Notes under the pieces: model-generated | Seen by the model: only the letters and a program-made list of their open reading frames with translations | Database searches by the model: none | Told to the model about the DNA's origin: nothing | Position numbers and translations under genes: made by a program | Part shown: positions 21,975 to 33,487 of the stretch, piece by piece | Position numbering within the stretch: the stretch's first letter is position 1 | How the letters are laid out: each line of letters opens with the position of its first letter | Source of the DNA: Pelobates cultripes | Lineage: Eukaryota > Chordata > Amphibia > Anura > Pelobatidae | DNA: 64,000 nucleotides | Assembly: GCA_933207985.1 (NCBI GenBank) | Contig: OW240921.1 | Coordinates: forward strand, 90,992,925 to 91,056,924 | Direction: 5' to 3'

Positions 21975-24640
21975 TGTATATAGTGTTTTGATATATATAA
22001 AATAACAGATGAAAATAGTATAATTTGATAATACCTTTACCAAGGTCTTGATAAAAGTTCTGTAATCAGACTGAAATGTTGGCATGCAATTTCTATAACC
22101 TGCACAATAAAGCAGTCATTTGAAGATTCATCTTGTCCCCTGAGTGCTATTCTACAAGGGTTATAAATAAATTGCTGGTACACCAATTGGAACCACCAGA
22201 ACACCAAGACCAGGTAGAACTCTAGTGGGAAGTATAAGCGTCTATTCATATATAGCATAGTATATATAGCATTGCTGTGTATATATTTGTTATAGATATT
22301 TCTTTTATTATTCATTTCTATGTAGCAATACGCAGAGAATTATTCATTAAAGTATGACTTATTGGGAACTCAAACAGAACTCAAAGTGAAATAACAAAAG
22401 AGAAAGAGAAGTAATTGAGGTTTAAATTGACCATAAGTGAAAACACCAAAATTCAGGGGATAACCCTTTATAAAAAAAAAATGGGGTTTTAGTTTGCAGT
22501 TTGAACTTAAAGTGAGTTTTACATTTTAAGTTAAGATAGCTGAATTAATAACATACCTGTCATTCAGCATTTTACAAAAACATACTGTTATGCATCACCT
22601 GCAGATCTCAAGCTAGACTTTGAGAAGTTCTTCTTGGACATAGAAACTCAAGAAATCGTGTTTCCACAACTATCCCAGAGTTCCCAGTTTGGCATGTAAA
22701 TGAGCACAGTCAGGCAGGCATAATGTTTCAAACTTTATTCTGTCTTCCTGCTAATAACCTCAGCAATGGACAATGTTTTAAACACAACTTTACTTTTACG
22801 CATGAGTTATAATTCAAAAAGAGCAGTTACTGCAGTTTGGACCCCATGGGTCTCATCAGCATGGTGCTGGTTCTGTTCTGGAATTTGAGGTCTCTCTGAG
22901 AGCATACAACTTGGTACCAGAAAGATTGTGGTGAGACCAAACTCAATAAAACTCCCCACAGTTCAAATATAAAAATGACTATTATGCATCACCTGCACAC
23001 TTCAAGTTAGACTTTGAGAAGTCATGAAAGAGTTTTCACAGTTTGGTTATTTTGTCCTTGTTTTCACTTTTAATTCCCCACTATTCACACGTTAGTGAAT
23101 AACCCCGCCACTCTTTCTCTGTCACTCTCACATCCTGTTCATGACTGTAACACACATGGAACTGTTGCCATTTATTAGTAGTAAGAGACAAATCAAGTTC
23201 TCCACTTTTATTGAACATAGAGTTCGCAGTGCCCAGCTGTAGTACCATAGTAGTGAATGATCATTCCTCTACATTCCAAGTTTTAAAATGGAGTGCAGTA
23301 TAAATTGTAAATTGTAGCATTCGGTCTCAGCTACACTCATGCTCATGATGATTGCATTTAATATAGTAATACTACTATTAATGATTTCATTAAACTAAAC
23401 ATACATATATATATATGTAAAAAACAGATACAATTTGTATCTTGTAATACCTTTTTTATTGGACTAACAGAATTTTTAATGACAAGCTTTCGAGAGAACC
23501 TCCCTTTCTCAAGTCTGAAGCATTTCTGAGCAAGACGACAGGTATAATTCAAAGTTGAGTTGTGATACAGGGGTTAAAGCGACATGAGTGCAGATAAGAT
23601 CCAGGTTTGTTAGAAAATAGACACCATTCTTGCAAAGGGTCATAAATATCTTTTTGAAGATCAGAGTGGGGGGGGGAGGAGAGGGAGAAAAAAAAACAAG
23701 CAGACAGAGCAGAAGATGGTACACTTTATACATACACACACATAAATATGTATATGCAAACACATAAACACATGAACACATATACATTCATGCACATGAA
23801 CTCATATACACAAATATATCTATCTATCGTTAAACAGTATGCAATATATATTTTCCTTGAAAGTAATATTTAAGTATCACTTATACCCAATGTAAACATT
23901 GCCTGTATTCTGCTGTAAGTTTTTGTTCCACAGCGACTAACTCTGAAGATGAAAGTTGAAGTCTTCGGGGACTGAAATTGTGTAGGTCTGTGATTTATGA
24001 TAGCATTGATGTTTTCTCTTTGCCATCTTTGAGACATATAATTAAAATAAACCAGGCTGGACACATATATAGACCTGCAGTATTTTAACATATCCTTGTC
24101 AAGTCTGACATTGATGATTGTATAGAATTATTGCGTTTACAATGCTACTGATATTGTTCCATTCTCACTCCTGATTGCCCAGTTATCTCCTTGGAAATGA
24201 GTCATGGATTGATTGGGTGTTTCCACCATTCGTTTATATCTTGCCGGTACGAGATGGAAATTATTTCTGCTTCAGGTTCTCAAGGATAACAACTCAAAGA
24301 AAAAGGAAACATAACTTTGAAAATTTTGGAAAATTGTTTACTGTAGTTACAGGAAATGTGTAAAACACAAAGCTGATGCAGATGGTTGTATTAGTCTGCA
24401 TATGTTAAGATATTACTATGAACATTATAAGAGAAAACATAAGCTTTCCACTTGTACATTTATGTAACAGTCTTCTGAGACTGTCACTGCCATTGAATTC
24501 TTCTCTATTACCATTAGACATGTGCAATTAGTTTCGGGTACTTCCGAATGTCTGAATAGATGAATTGCCAAATTTACTAATACTAAGTAAAGACTACTTA
24601 GTATTAGTAAATTATGCTCCTACTCGCTATACCTAGTTAC
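21975..24640. other. Mostly unique DNA with small repeat fragments
   Basis: At about 22030-22120 there is a GACTGAAATGTTGGC...CAATAAAG segment like the tails noted at 3303 and 57040. A 40-base block starting ATGCATCACCTGCA occurs twice in the same orientation (about 22590 and 22983). The right end of the GGGTTATT MITE family ends at about 23106. At about 23400-23530 TTGTATCTTGTAATAC...CAAGCTTTCGAGAGAACCTCC is a common vertebrate dispersed-repeat type. No coding feature was found. Confidence 0.45.
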
Positions 24641-25135
24641 CTGGGGGAGGGGGGTATTTTTTATTTAGGGCCCCCACCCGCCGCTCAGGGGTGGGGGCCA
24701 GGAGGAGGACATTAGGTCCCCCCCCTTATTATAATTTTAGGCCCCCACCCACCACTCAGGGGTGGGGGCCAGGGGGGAGGACATTAGGTCGCCCCCTTAT
24801 TCCAATTTAGGGCCCCCACCCACCACTCAAGGGTGGGGGCCAGGGGGGAGGACCCCCATTTAGGGCCCCCATCCACCGCTCAGGGGTGGAGGTCAGGGGG
24901 AGGACATTAGGTCCCCCCCTTATTCTAATTTAGGGCCCCACCCACCACTCAGGGGTGGGGGCCAGGGGGAGGACATTAGGTCCCCCCCTTATTAGTATTT
25001 AGTGCCCCCACCCACCACTCAGGGGTGGGGGCCGGGGGGAGGACAATAGGTCCCCCCACCATCATTTTACTTTAGGGCCCCCACCCGCCACTCAGGGGTG
25101 GGGGCCGGGGGGGGGGTGCAATAGGTCCCCCCTTT
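24641..25135. repeat. GC-rich satellite, about seven units of 70-85 bases
   Basis: Each unit contains GGGCCCCCACCC...CACTCAGGGGTGGGGGCC, which forms a strong stem, then GGGGGGAGGACATTAGGTCCCCCC and TTATT. Unit boundaries vary by several bases. A single diverged unit lies at about 3850-3945. Confidence 0.9.
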
Positions 25136-25680
25136 AGTTTGTTCTGCTGAGTTCCTACAGAGTTTAGCTGCACAACCAATATATTATTCTAATCATGCTT
25201 GCAGACCTTTCTGCAAGGCAGTAGACAGTAAACTCCTAATTATGTGCCTGTAATATACAGTCACACTGCACTTCATTTGACTTGCATTTTAAATACCATA
25301 ATCAGTAGTTAGAACTCGGGATTTGTTTAATGTACCTTGTCTATAGACAAAAACCAGGATTGTGACCATATAACCTCGATATGCATTATTAGTTCCTTTA
25401 TACACCGAAGTTACAAGATGTTTTCCCATCTGCCTACGTCATTGGATCTCACCACAACAAATTCATCAAATGTATTCATCCCCCATTCAACGTTCTCTTT
25501 CAGAACTCACCTTTTGGAATACATATATTTTAAACTAACCTCAGCATATTTTAATGTTATAAGATAAATAGCCCGAGCAGTTCTCACATATTAAAATTTT
25601 TGCATTAGTCTTCTATGCAAACTTCACCTATCAAATTGACAGACACATTTAAGTTTCGGCAAAATGCCAATTTTCTTGTA
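25136..25680. other. Unique DNA
   Basis: Nothing recognised. The frame at 25337-25567 has no identifiable domain. Confidence 0.45.
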
Positions 25681-25760
25681 AAACCTTTTCTCATGTTGGA
25701 TTACTGTACAGCGCTGCGAAATTTGATGGAGCTTTATAAATAATAATGATTATTATGTGA
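25681..25760 (+). mobile_element. LINE 3'-end stub
   Basis: TTACTGTACAGCGCTGCGAAATTTGATGGAGCTTTATAAATAATAATGATTATT has the same form as the (AAT)n-ended tail of the LINE at 7045-9657 (GGCGCTATATGAA...AATAAT). It is a truncated insertion or relic. Confidence 0.55.
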
Positions 25761-25785
25761 ACTACATATACTACATTGTATAGTG

Positions 25786-26069
25786 AAGGTGAGATAGCTC
25801 AGTGGGATAATGCATCAGCTGTAGAATCTGTTCACAGGTTCATATGCCAGCAGCGTTGACTTGGCCCTTCATCCTTCCATTGGTTGCAGGTTCAAATCCC
25901 AGCAGTGTTGACTCAGCCCTTCATACTTCCTAAATAGATAAAATGAGTACCTTTAAATTGGGTAATAGTAACATCTCCTGGATGTTGGGTAACATCCCCA
26001 GGCCTTACTTGGAAACCAGAGTTATCTGAATGTGTCTTTCCTGGTTAAATACTTTGTTATTATCATTTT
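25786..26069 (+). mobile_element. tRNA-derived SINE with a duplicated B box
   Basis: The head reads GAGATAGCTCAGTGGGATAATGC, an RNA polymerase III A-box region of tRNA origin. It is followed by two B-box-like copies: AGGTTCATATGCC (about 25837) and AGGTTCAAATCCC (about 25889). Each is followed by a similar CAGCAG.GTTGACT...GCCCTTCAT.CTTCC block, so about 52 bases are tandemly repeated. The body (AAATGAGTACC, AACCAGAGTTATCTGAATGTG) and the tail CTGGTTAAATACTTTGTTATTATC match the second copy at 28449-28659. Confidence 0.85.
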
Positions 26070-26474
26070 AGGTTTGGTTGTAATCAGCTGAAGACTGATA
26101 TCCCCCTAAAAAAAGGTTTTCATGTGTGCAGTTCTTCCAATAGTGTTGCAAACTCCCCAAGAAACACACATATTTTTTTGAGTGTGATACAGTGCTTGTG
26201 ATTCATAAATACTTATTGAAAAAAATTGCTCCAGCTTAGAGTTCTTTGAGTCGAGGACCAGACTATCCTGCCAATACATGAGGCATCCTGTCAGTCTAAG
26301 AGGGATGGATTCTTCACAGTTGCAGCAGGAAGATGAAAAGAACCCTCAAATGTTTTCTGAATCTACACCACATTTTCTTTAAACCTATTGGCTGGATTTG
26401 AGCAAAAAAAAAAACAAAAAAACTCCAGGTGAAAAATGAATCACACGATACTTGACTGGAATTACTCATAAACC
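26070..26474. other. Unique DNA between SINE and Tc1-like element
   Basis: Nothing recognised except an A-rich run at about 26404-26423. Confidence 0.45.
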
Positions 26475-26516
26475 TAAGTATAGTGCACAGGGACTAATAT
26501 ACAAACCACTTGCTTA

Positions 26517-28052
26517 TTATCGTGTAGGTCACCTCCGTGCTGCAAAAAGAGCTCTGATGCATTGAGACATGGACAAGACCTCTGAACGTGTACTGTGGTA
26601 TCTGGCAGCAGATCCAGATTACAAGACATCCCACAAATACTCACAATAATTGAGATCTGGATAATTTGGAGGCTAAGGCAACACCTTGAACTCTTTGTCA
26701 TGCTCCTCAAACTATTCCTGAACATTTTGTGCAGTGTGGCAGTGTGCTGAGGCCACTGCCATCAGGAAACATCTCTGTTTTTAAAGTTTTGAAAATAACA
26801 GCCACATGAATTCCAGGACTCAAGTTTTCCCAGCAGAACATTGTCCAGAGTATAACACTGCCTCCGCAAGCATGTTTTCATTCCTTAGTGCATCCTGCTG
26901 CCATCTCTTTCTCAACTAAATTGCACACATGCAACTGGCCATCTAACTGATCTAAAAGAAAATTATATTCAGCTTAACAGTCAACCTTCTTCCATTGCTC
27001 CATCGTCCAGTGCAGACACTCGCGTCCTCATTGAGGGTGCTTTTGGGGGTGCACAAGGTCATCATGTGTAGGGCTGCCATCAGAAATTTTGGGGCTCCTT
27101 AGATAGCTCAAGGCCTAAGCCCCTGGGGCCCTCCCACGTGTCTGCCCACAATATCTGTCTCTGAGTCTGCCCACAGGCTCCACTCCTGAGTCTGCTCAAA
27201 GGGAGTGGAGTGCATGTATGCAAAGGATGTAGTGTGTGTTTGTATAGGATGTAATGTGTGTTTTTAGGGAATGTAGTGTATAGGGTAGTATATGTGTAAA
27301 TGATGCAGTATGTGTATTTTTGCATATAGTTGATGTTAGGGATGGAGAGTAAGTGTATGTAAGGGATATAGTGTGTGTATAGTTCATGTTGTGTATTTGG
27401 TTGTGTACTGGATGCACTGGATGTGTAAGTGATGCATTGTGAGTGTAAGGAATGCATGCAGTGTTTGTGTATATAGTGGAAGTAGTGTGTATGTGTGCAA
27501 GGGATGCATGGAGTTTGTGTGTATAATGGATGAGTGTATATGTTGTCCTTGGCATGTTGTCCTCAAAAAGCTTGTCAGCTTATAACCTTTGCCTTCCAGC
27601 TCTGCAGGCCGGTGCCTTTTCATGTTTGGGTAGAGCCTTATAAGAAGGTGTAATCTAAATGAGGGGGCGGAACCTAGCACTGCACACCCCACCGGTACTA
27701 CTCTATCTACAGAGCACCTGGATGCTTTACATCTACCCGGAATCGGCACTGTTCTGATACCTTTCTATTATGGCCAGCATTAAGTGTTTCAGAAATTTTA
27801 GCTACTGTAGCTCTTCTGTGTGATCGGACTAGACGGACTAGCCTTCGCTCCCCACGTGCATCAATGAGCCTTGGCCACCCATGACCTTGATGTCCGTTTA
27901 CCGGTTGTTTTTCCTTGCATCACTTTTGGTAGATACTAACAACTGCATATTGTAAACACCCAACAAGACTTGCCATTTTTTAGATGTCCTAACCCACTTG
28001 TCTAGCCATCGCTATTTGGCTCTTGTCAAAATCACTCTTTTCGCTTACCCAT
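26517..28052 (-). pseudogene. Tc1-like transposase remnant
   Basis: The reading starts at ATG (28052-28050) with MGKRKE. It continues through a helix-turn-helix type N-terminal part and a GTP-arm-like region at about 27830-27900. The C-terminal half shows WKKV (about 27000), GGSVILWTMFCWE, FEEHDKEFKVLP and PPNYPDLN...EYLWDVL. The last corresponds to the end of the DDE catalytic region in Tc1 transposases. Stops interrupt it, including one replacing the tryptophan before PPNYPDLN, and the second catalytic region is degraded. The end (RR-stop-PTR-stop) corresponds to the usual C-terminal GGPT.Y. Confidence 0.8.
27069..27739. mobile_element. hAT-like fragment (copy A family) inside the Tc1-like element
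   Basis: It begins TAGGGCTGCCATCAGAAAT...TTGGGG, nearly identical to the left end of the element at 9889. A GT-rich minisatellite follows (about 27200-27540; TGTGTAAGTGATGCA, GGATGTAGTGTGTG). The GC-rich right half and right terminus of copy A are absent, and I find no 8-base duplication. The segment 27541-27739 is unfamiliar. The fragment is truncated or rearranged. Confidence 0.65.
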
Positions 28053-28169
28053 TTTTCCTTCCAAAACATGAAATTCAAGAGCTTACTAATACATCCCACC
28101 CCTTGACAGGTGCCATTGTAATGATATAATCAATGTTATTCACATCACAATTCAGTAGTTTTGCTAATC

Positions 28170-28448
28170 TATGTATAAGGATGCAGCAGAGAAACAGAGG
28201 AACTTTGCATTTAAAGCTAAGTGGGTGAGTTAAATTTGCCAATATGTGGGCAAAACTTTCAAACCCCATTGTTCCAGTCTGTTTTCCTAGCTAGAATGTA
28301 TAATATTGTAGATCCGTCTTTACTCTACCTAGCCCTGCTTAATTTATTGGTGTAATATAATATAAACAATAATAATAATAATTGTAGCTGAGTGTTTAAA
28401 AACCAAAGGCCAATTGGCAATATATTCAATGTATTATTTAGATATGAA
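28170..28448. other. Unique spacer
   Basis: Nothing recognised apart from a short (AAT)n run at about 28365-28381. Confidence 0.45.
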
Positions 28449-28659
28449 TCTGAAGAGCTCAGCGGGTCACAGGTTCAAATCCTGGCAGGGTTGGCTCAGC
28501 CCTTCATCCTTCCAAAGTAGATAAAATGAGTACCATTAAATTGGGTAATAGTAGCAACCCCTGGATGTTAGGCTAAGGTAACATTCCCAAGACGTACTTG
28601 AAAACCAGAGTTATCTGAATGTACCTTTCCTGGCTAAATATTTTGTTATTATTATTTTA
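28449..28659 (+). mobile_element. tRNA-derived SINE, second copy, head truncated
   Basis: From GAGCTCAGCGGGTCACAGGTTCAAATCCTGG (B box) through AAATGAGTACC and AACCAGAGTTATCTGAATGT to CTGGCTAAATATTTTGTTATT it follows the copy at 25786. It has only one B-box block and a deleted A-box region. Confidence 0.8.
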
Positions 28660-29959
28660 ACATACAGTACACAAACACACAATTAAAAAAGTAACATCCT
28701 TTAATAAATAATAACAAGTGTTTTCTAAAAAAATGAAGCCCATTAATACATATAATGGATTGGATAGGTGATATAAGAGTTATAGCAAGCCTTGATACAT
28801 TAACCTTGTAGCCATAACGAACAAACTGCGTCATTCCCAGTCACTTGCTGAATGCAGAACTTGATAAATTGGCCCCATAAATGAAAACCCATTGAAAACA
28901 TAAAAAACAACACTTTTTTTTCTGCAACAGCTGACAATGTTGTGAAAGTCTTGCCCTCTTTTTTCTGTCTCTTTTGTGAGCACGCATTTATCACCAGAGC
29001 ATCCTGCAATAAATCACTCAGATGATTGAGGCCAGACTCAGAATCTGACAATTAGACAGTCTGAGCACACTGTTTTCTTCTATTTTGAAAAAAAAAAAAA
29101 ACTGCAAGAAAGGCTTACTAAACCAAGGGGAGCTCAGAGGATCTATTTAGAAGAGATAAAAAAAAAAAATCTTAAAAAAGATTTCTGATAATGCTGATAT
29201 CAATTTGCATGCACGCATGGGTTTTCTAAACTTTTCTAAACTCTAAATTGTAGATGCTTGAAATCTGTATTTAATTTGGAGAAATTTTCCAATTTGTCTG
29301 TAATCACGGGTTGGATATTTTAGCATTCATTTTACTATTCAATTTGCTATTATTTGGATCTTAATGAATTATCCTGACAGACACTAAATAGCTAAAGATA
29401 AATTAATGATCAGCCACTCATACTATAAAAAAAAATATGGTACCCCAATGCAAATTAGATTAGGCACCATAAGCAATACTGCTCACTGCAGTGGTTATGG
29501 TGCCAGGATTCCTAGATTGCCATTTCTTAGCACAGTTTGATACTTGCCTTTGTGGCCAAACCATATTCAGTCTGCTAGTCTTTTTTTCCCGTTGGAAAGC
29601 TAGTTGGAAGATAGTGACAGGACATAAGGCTTTTGGTGATAAATTACATTTATTGCGTTTATTTTTTATTCTTAATCTGTTCTAAAACTTTATAGGCAAG
29701 GTCGCAAAGTCAATTTCCCTAAGGACCACAGGTCTAGTCATTCTTCCATGGGGGTCAGAGATCAGTACTGCCAGATAAGCACACAAATCAGTACCGCCAT
29801 GAACATAGACACACACAACTACACACTCCTGTACACAAACATACAACACACCACACCTGCCAGCCTGATTACTAAAGTCCTTGTACTTTCTTAACTGCTA
29901 ACTGTCAGAACTCTGCTAGTGACATCTACATTCACATTTAAAGAGCCATGAGGTTGAGA
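28660..29959. other. Unique AT-rich DNA
   Basis: No gene recognised. A-runs lie at about 29089-29101 and 29158-29169. A CA-rich patch lies at about 29805-29870. Confidence 0.45.
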
Positions 29960-30062
29960 GAAGTTATTTATAAAATATTTATTTATTTATTTATAAAATA
30001 TTTTACCAGGAAGGATTCATTGAGATTTCTCTCGTTTTCAAGTATGTCCTGGGTCCACAAAT
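29960..30062 (+). repeat. Dispersed repeat, copy 1 (TATAAAATATTTTACCAGGA family)
   Basis: TTTATTTATAAAATATTTTACCAGGAAGGATTCATTGAGATTTCTCTCGTTTTCAAGTATGTCCTGG matches 33390-33475 in the same orientation with about 90 per cent identity by eye. It is a short interspersed repeat whose family I cannot name. Confidence 0.65.
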
Positions 30063-32440
30063 CATTGCATTGTGTAGTACTACTACAAAGACACCAGAAG
30101 CATATTAATCTTCAACCAGGATTGTTTGGACTAAAATACTATGAGTTGGCTCTATGTGAATTGAAAAAGTAGCAGCACATATGAGAACTTTTTTGCCATT
30201 GTGAGGAAGCTGGTTACACAATTGTACATTTATTTAATTTACATATTGATAGAAATTGCTAACAGATGTTTAAGGCAACTTTAGCACTCTATAGCTATCA
30301 AGAATTTTACGAGGTCCATTGTCTACTTATAGCATCCTGTTCTTTGCAAGAAATAAACATCCAAATATCAAGTTTATAGTCTATGAAAGCCTTGTGTGTT
30401 CCCATAATAATGTTCCCATCTCATGTAATTATTGGTCCATCACTAGGATGGTATAGTTCTCGAATGCCAAAGTCATGACGTGGTCACTTCACAAGGACAA
30501 TCAAGGAGATGGCTCACAGTCCAGCTAATTTAGTAATTGTCGTATCTCAGGCTAAGCCTCTTCGAATTGCTTTTTTGTGGTGTTTATTTGCTGTGTAACT
30601 CAACAATAGATTGCAGTGACATTTGGTGCTGAAGGGAATGTCTTTGTCTTTTACGTACTGTAGTTACACTGTGTCATACTTAATGATGCTCAAAAAAGAC
30701 ACCACCCTCTCAAGGTCATCCTTTACGAATTCACTAGCTTGCTGAACTCTGGCTGTTGCAAAATAAACCAAAAATCCATCTAAGCAAGGGAACTCATTCA
30801 AAGGAGGTAAAATACAATAGTTACAGAACTCATTTTGAAAAGCAACAAACTAGCAAAACAAGTTAAACAAATATGCATTACACTGATGAATGAGGCACAC
30901 AGCTCTTTCTCGTGCATCTAAAACCAAGCAATAAAGTGTATTTATGTGTCTTAAAACAGGCTAAAATTACTTATGTCCTTAATGGAGTATTGTTTTCAAC
31001 TTCGACTTTCAACAGAAATTATACAAGCACACATATGTACAAACCAATTAGAGGCAGGAAGAAATAAAGAGCACTCACATTGTTAAGAGCCCACTCTTGG
31101 CTCTCTATCAAGACTGATAGAGTAATGGGAAAGTTTCCTGTCCAACAAAGGCTCTTGCAGTAGCCTCAGGACAGACAGGAGTTTAAGAGCATTACGATGA
31201 TGGTGGTAGCCCATTTTATTCCGTTGCAAGAAACTACAAGAGAACAAAGAGTGCGTAATAGACCAAGGGATTGTAAGATGTTTTATTATTTTAAAGCATA
31301 TTGCAGAATGACAAGTGACAGGTTGCCATCAGCCATCAGAGACAATGGCTAATAGGAAATAGAAAGATTCATCAGGCAGAAGCTGTTTGACGCTCTGGGT
31401 TGTGCCATATTTTGTAAAAAATCTTCTCATACACAAGACAGAGTAGCCTCTACACTGGAGGTTCCCAACTACTACTCAATGCACACAAACTGCCTAGGAT
31501 CTATCATTATCTCCATTGAAGCAGAATTGGGAAATGCCTATATTGGACTGTTGGTGTGCCTTGAGAACTGGGTGTGGAAATACTGTTTTGCAATGTCTAT
31601 GATGTGTCTTGACCGTGCTGGAATTTTAATGAAATTCCAACGCAATATATATTAGTTTTTATAAAAATGCTGTCTTCATCACAAAACTCAAAAGTGACAG
31701 TGCCGCTTTAAGAAGTCTAAACACTCAGATCAAAAAGAAAATATTCTAAGAAAATCCTCTTAATACCATGAATGAAAACCTACAAAAGACAAGGGGAGGT
31801 TATCAAAATTCTAAAGGGTATGCATTCTAAAGAGACCTTAGGATCACAATATCTGCAAAATCAGCCTTTGTGTTTACTCTGACAGGTTGCAAAACAATTA
31901 TACAAAAGAATTAACTCCTCTCTTTAGTTTGCTGTTAAGAGTGAGGTGTTGGGAAAACACCAGTAGGATTTATCTGTAGATTAAGACAATAATAGCTTTG
32001 GGATTTTTAAATAAAACAATCCTATTACTAACTTTTAAGAAATCAACTGTGACCCAGTTTGGGTGAGATGAGACGTTAGACTCTTGAAAACACACAATGG
32101 TTTAGGCAACTGCTCGAAATTGGCTTTCCCTTATATAGGGGAATTTCTTTAAATAAAAGGATTTATTTTGTACGTAACATTCTAAAAAGTTTTATCTTTT
32201 CAGGGGGAAAGTTGATTCATATTATAAGGTTGTGAGATCAAATAAATGTCAGCTCAGGAACAGAGCCATGTATTATCATCTTAAAAATTGTTACAGACTT
32301 TAAGTGAATTGGAAAGTGAATTGCTAAATTAAAGAACAACTGTTACTTCTCCAGAAATTATACATTTGAATAAAACATTGAAAATCCCAATAATTTGTGT
32401 TAATCTTTCTTTTTCAAGTAACCTATAGTTTGAAAGTTTT
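30063..32440. other. Unique AT-rich DNA, no gene recognised
   Basis: About 2.4 kb with no domain-bearing frame, terminus or tandem array. It is among the least repeat-laden stretches of the window and so a fair place to look for conserved non-coding sequence. Confidence 0.45.
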
Positions 32441-32520
32441 TTAACCCCTTAAGGACACAACTTCAGAAATAAAAGGGAATCATGAAGGAATATTTCCGTC
32501 ATGTGTCTTTAAGGGGTTAA
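32441..32520. mobile_element. 80-base palindromic mini-MITE
   Basis: The ends are TTAACCCCTTAAGGACACA and, from the right on the minus strand, TTAACCCCTTAAAGACACA. The middle (GGAATCATGAAGGAATATTTCC) is also partly palindromic. It is too short to encode anything. The same CCCCTTAAGGACC core lies at the centre of the fold-back at 13841-14014. Confidence 0.85.
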
Positions 32521-32620
32521 ACAGGGTCCTCATTAACCTATTTTTCCTGTAACATTTTGTAATTGTCTCATTTATGGTTAATGTTTCCCCTTTGAAAATA
32601 AAGTGATACTACGTTTTCTT
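32521..32620 (+). mobile_element. LINE 3'-end stub
   Basis: CAGGGTCCTCATTAACCTATTTTTCCTGTAACATTTTGTAATTGTC and the following bases parallel 9508-9560 of the LINE (CAGGGTCCTTTTCAACC...TTCTTGTAATTGTCC). It starts directly beside the mini-MITE. Confidence 0.6.
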
Positions 32621-32636
32621 TAAATTTATAGAAACA

Positions 32637-32840
32637 TTTTAGTCTTGGCACAGCCAGGGCATATAATGCAAATGAAGAGCACCCTCTTGGAACTTGTTTT
32701 TATTTTGGCTCTTCTTTGTGCTTTTCTGATGCTGACTGCTACGTGCAAAGGACAGAGTTTATAACAATGATTAACAGGGAGAGAAGATGGAGGCGGCCAC
32801 TATGTCAACATTTCTGATTTAGAAAAGTTATTTAACTCAA
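32637..32840 (+). repeat. Dispersed repeat, copy 2 (GGCACACAATGCAAATGA family)
   Basis: It parallels 19085-19250 with interspersed unique bases. Shared blocks are CCAGGGCA.A.AATGCAAATGA, ATGATT.ACAGG and AAGATGGAGGC. Confidence 0.5.
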
Positions 32841-33389
32841 CTATAGTCACAGAATGGCTTTATTTTTTTACTTTATTTTTGTAACATGTTTGTAACATAG
32901 ACTTGTGTGTTTGGTTTTAAAATGAATTGCGATTGATTTTTGGCCGATCTTCATGTTGTCAAAATTCTGTGACTATGAAACACCATATGATGGCATCACA
33001 AAACAACTGAAACAGGCAGTGGATTAGCAGGTTTGTTTTGTGATTGGGGTGACTGATGGTTAGAAGACAGTCGCTAAATAAAAATAAATAAGTAAATACA
33101 TAAGTACTGAAAATTCATAGATAAAGAAAGAAAGAAACCATGGATTGTCTAGAAAGAACACTTAAAGGAACACCCAAACACTTTAGCTTGCTGAATTATG
33201 TTATGTGTGAAGATTGTGTCCTCTTTTTTCAAGGGCATCAGAGAAAAGATCTGTAGCTGATTCTAGATATAAAACCTAAAAAAAACTAAACTAAAAAAAT
33301 ACATAATTAAATACATGCATAATTTCATTTGGGGTATATCTACTAAATAGTGAATTATTTGTATTTGCGCAATGAGGTAAATCTTTCCA
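32841..33389. other. Unique DNA with a MITE scrap
   Basis: At about 33163-33210 CTTAAAGGAACACCCAAACACTTTAGCTTGCTGAATTATG resembles the left end of the GGACACTATAG MITE family. Otherwise nothing is recognised. Confidence 0.4.
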
Positions 33390-33475
33390 ATGTATTTATT
33401 TATTTATAAAATATTTTACCAGGAGGGATGCATTGAGATTTCGCTAATTTTCAAGTATATCCTGGGAATGTGTAA
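33390..33475 (+). repeat. Dispersed repeat, copy 2 (TATAAAATATTTTACCAGGA family)
   Basis: Second copy of the repeat at 29960-30062; it ends just before the TTAA MITE at 33488. Confidence 0.65.
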
Positions 33476-33487
33476 TTGAATGCTTAA

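Larger units (their letters stand above)
26475..28168 (-). mobile_element. Dead Tc1-like transposon interrupted by a hAT-like fragment
   Basis: Both ends of the transposase gene are present on the minus strand (27740-28052 and 26517-27062), with degenerate terminal repeats outside them (about 28100-28168 and about 26475-26505). Between the halves sits a foreign segment (27069 to about 27739). By comparison with the usual gene layout about 55 bases of the transposase region are also lost at the junction. The terminal region matches the solo fragment at 3535-3612. Confidence 0.75.

Noticed and set aside
24641..25135. CRISPR-like or regulatory repeat array
   Set aside because: Units are contiguous and diverged with no unique spacers, in a eukaryotic setting. 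It is a satellite.
25791..25900. A tRNA gene
   Set aside because: A and B boxes are present, but the sequence does not fold into a full cloverleaf with an acceptor stem, and it continues into a SINE body and tail shared with another copy.
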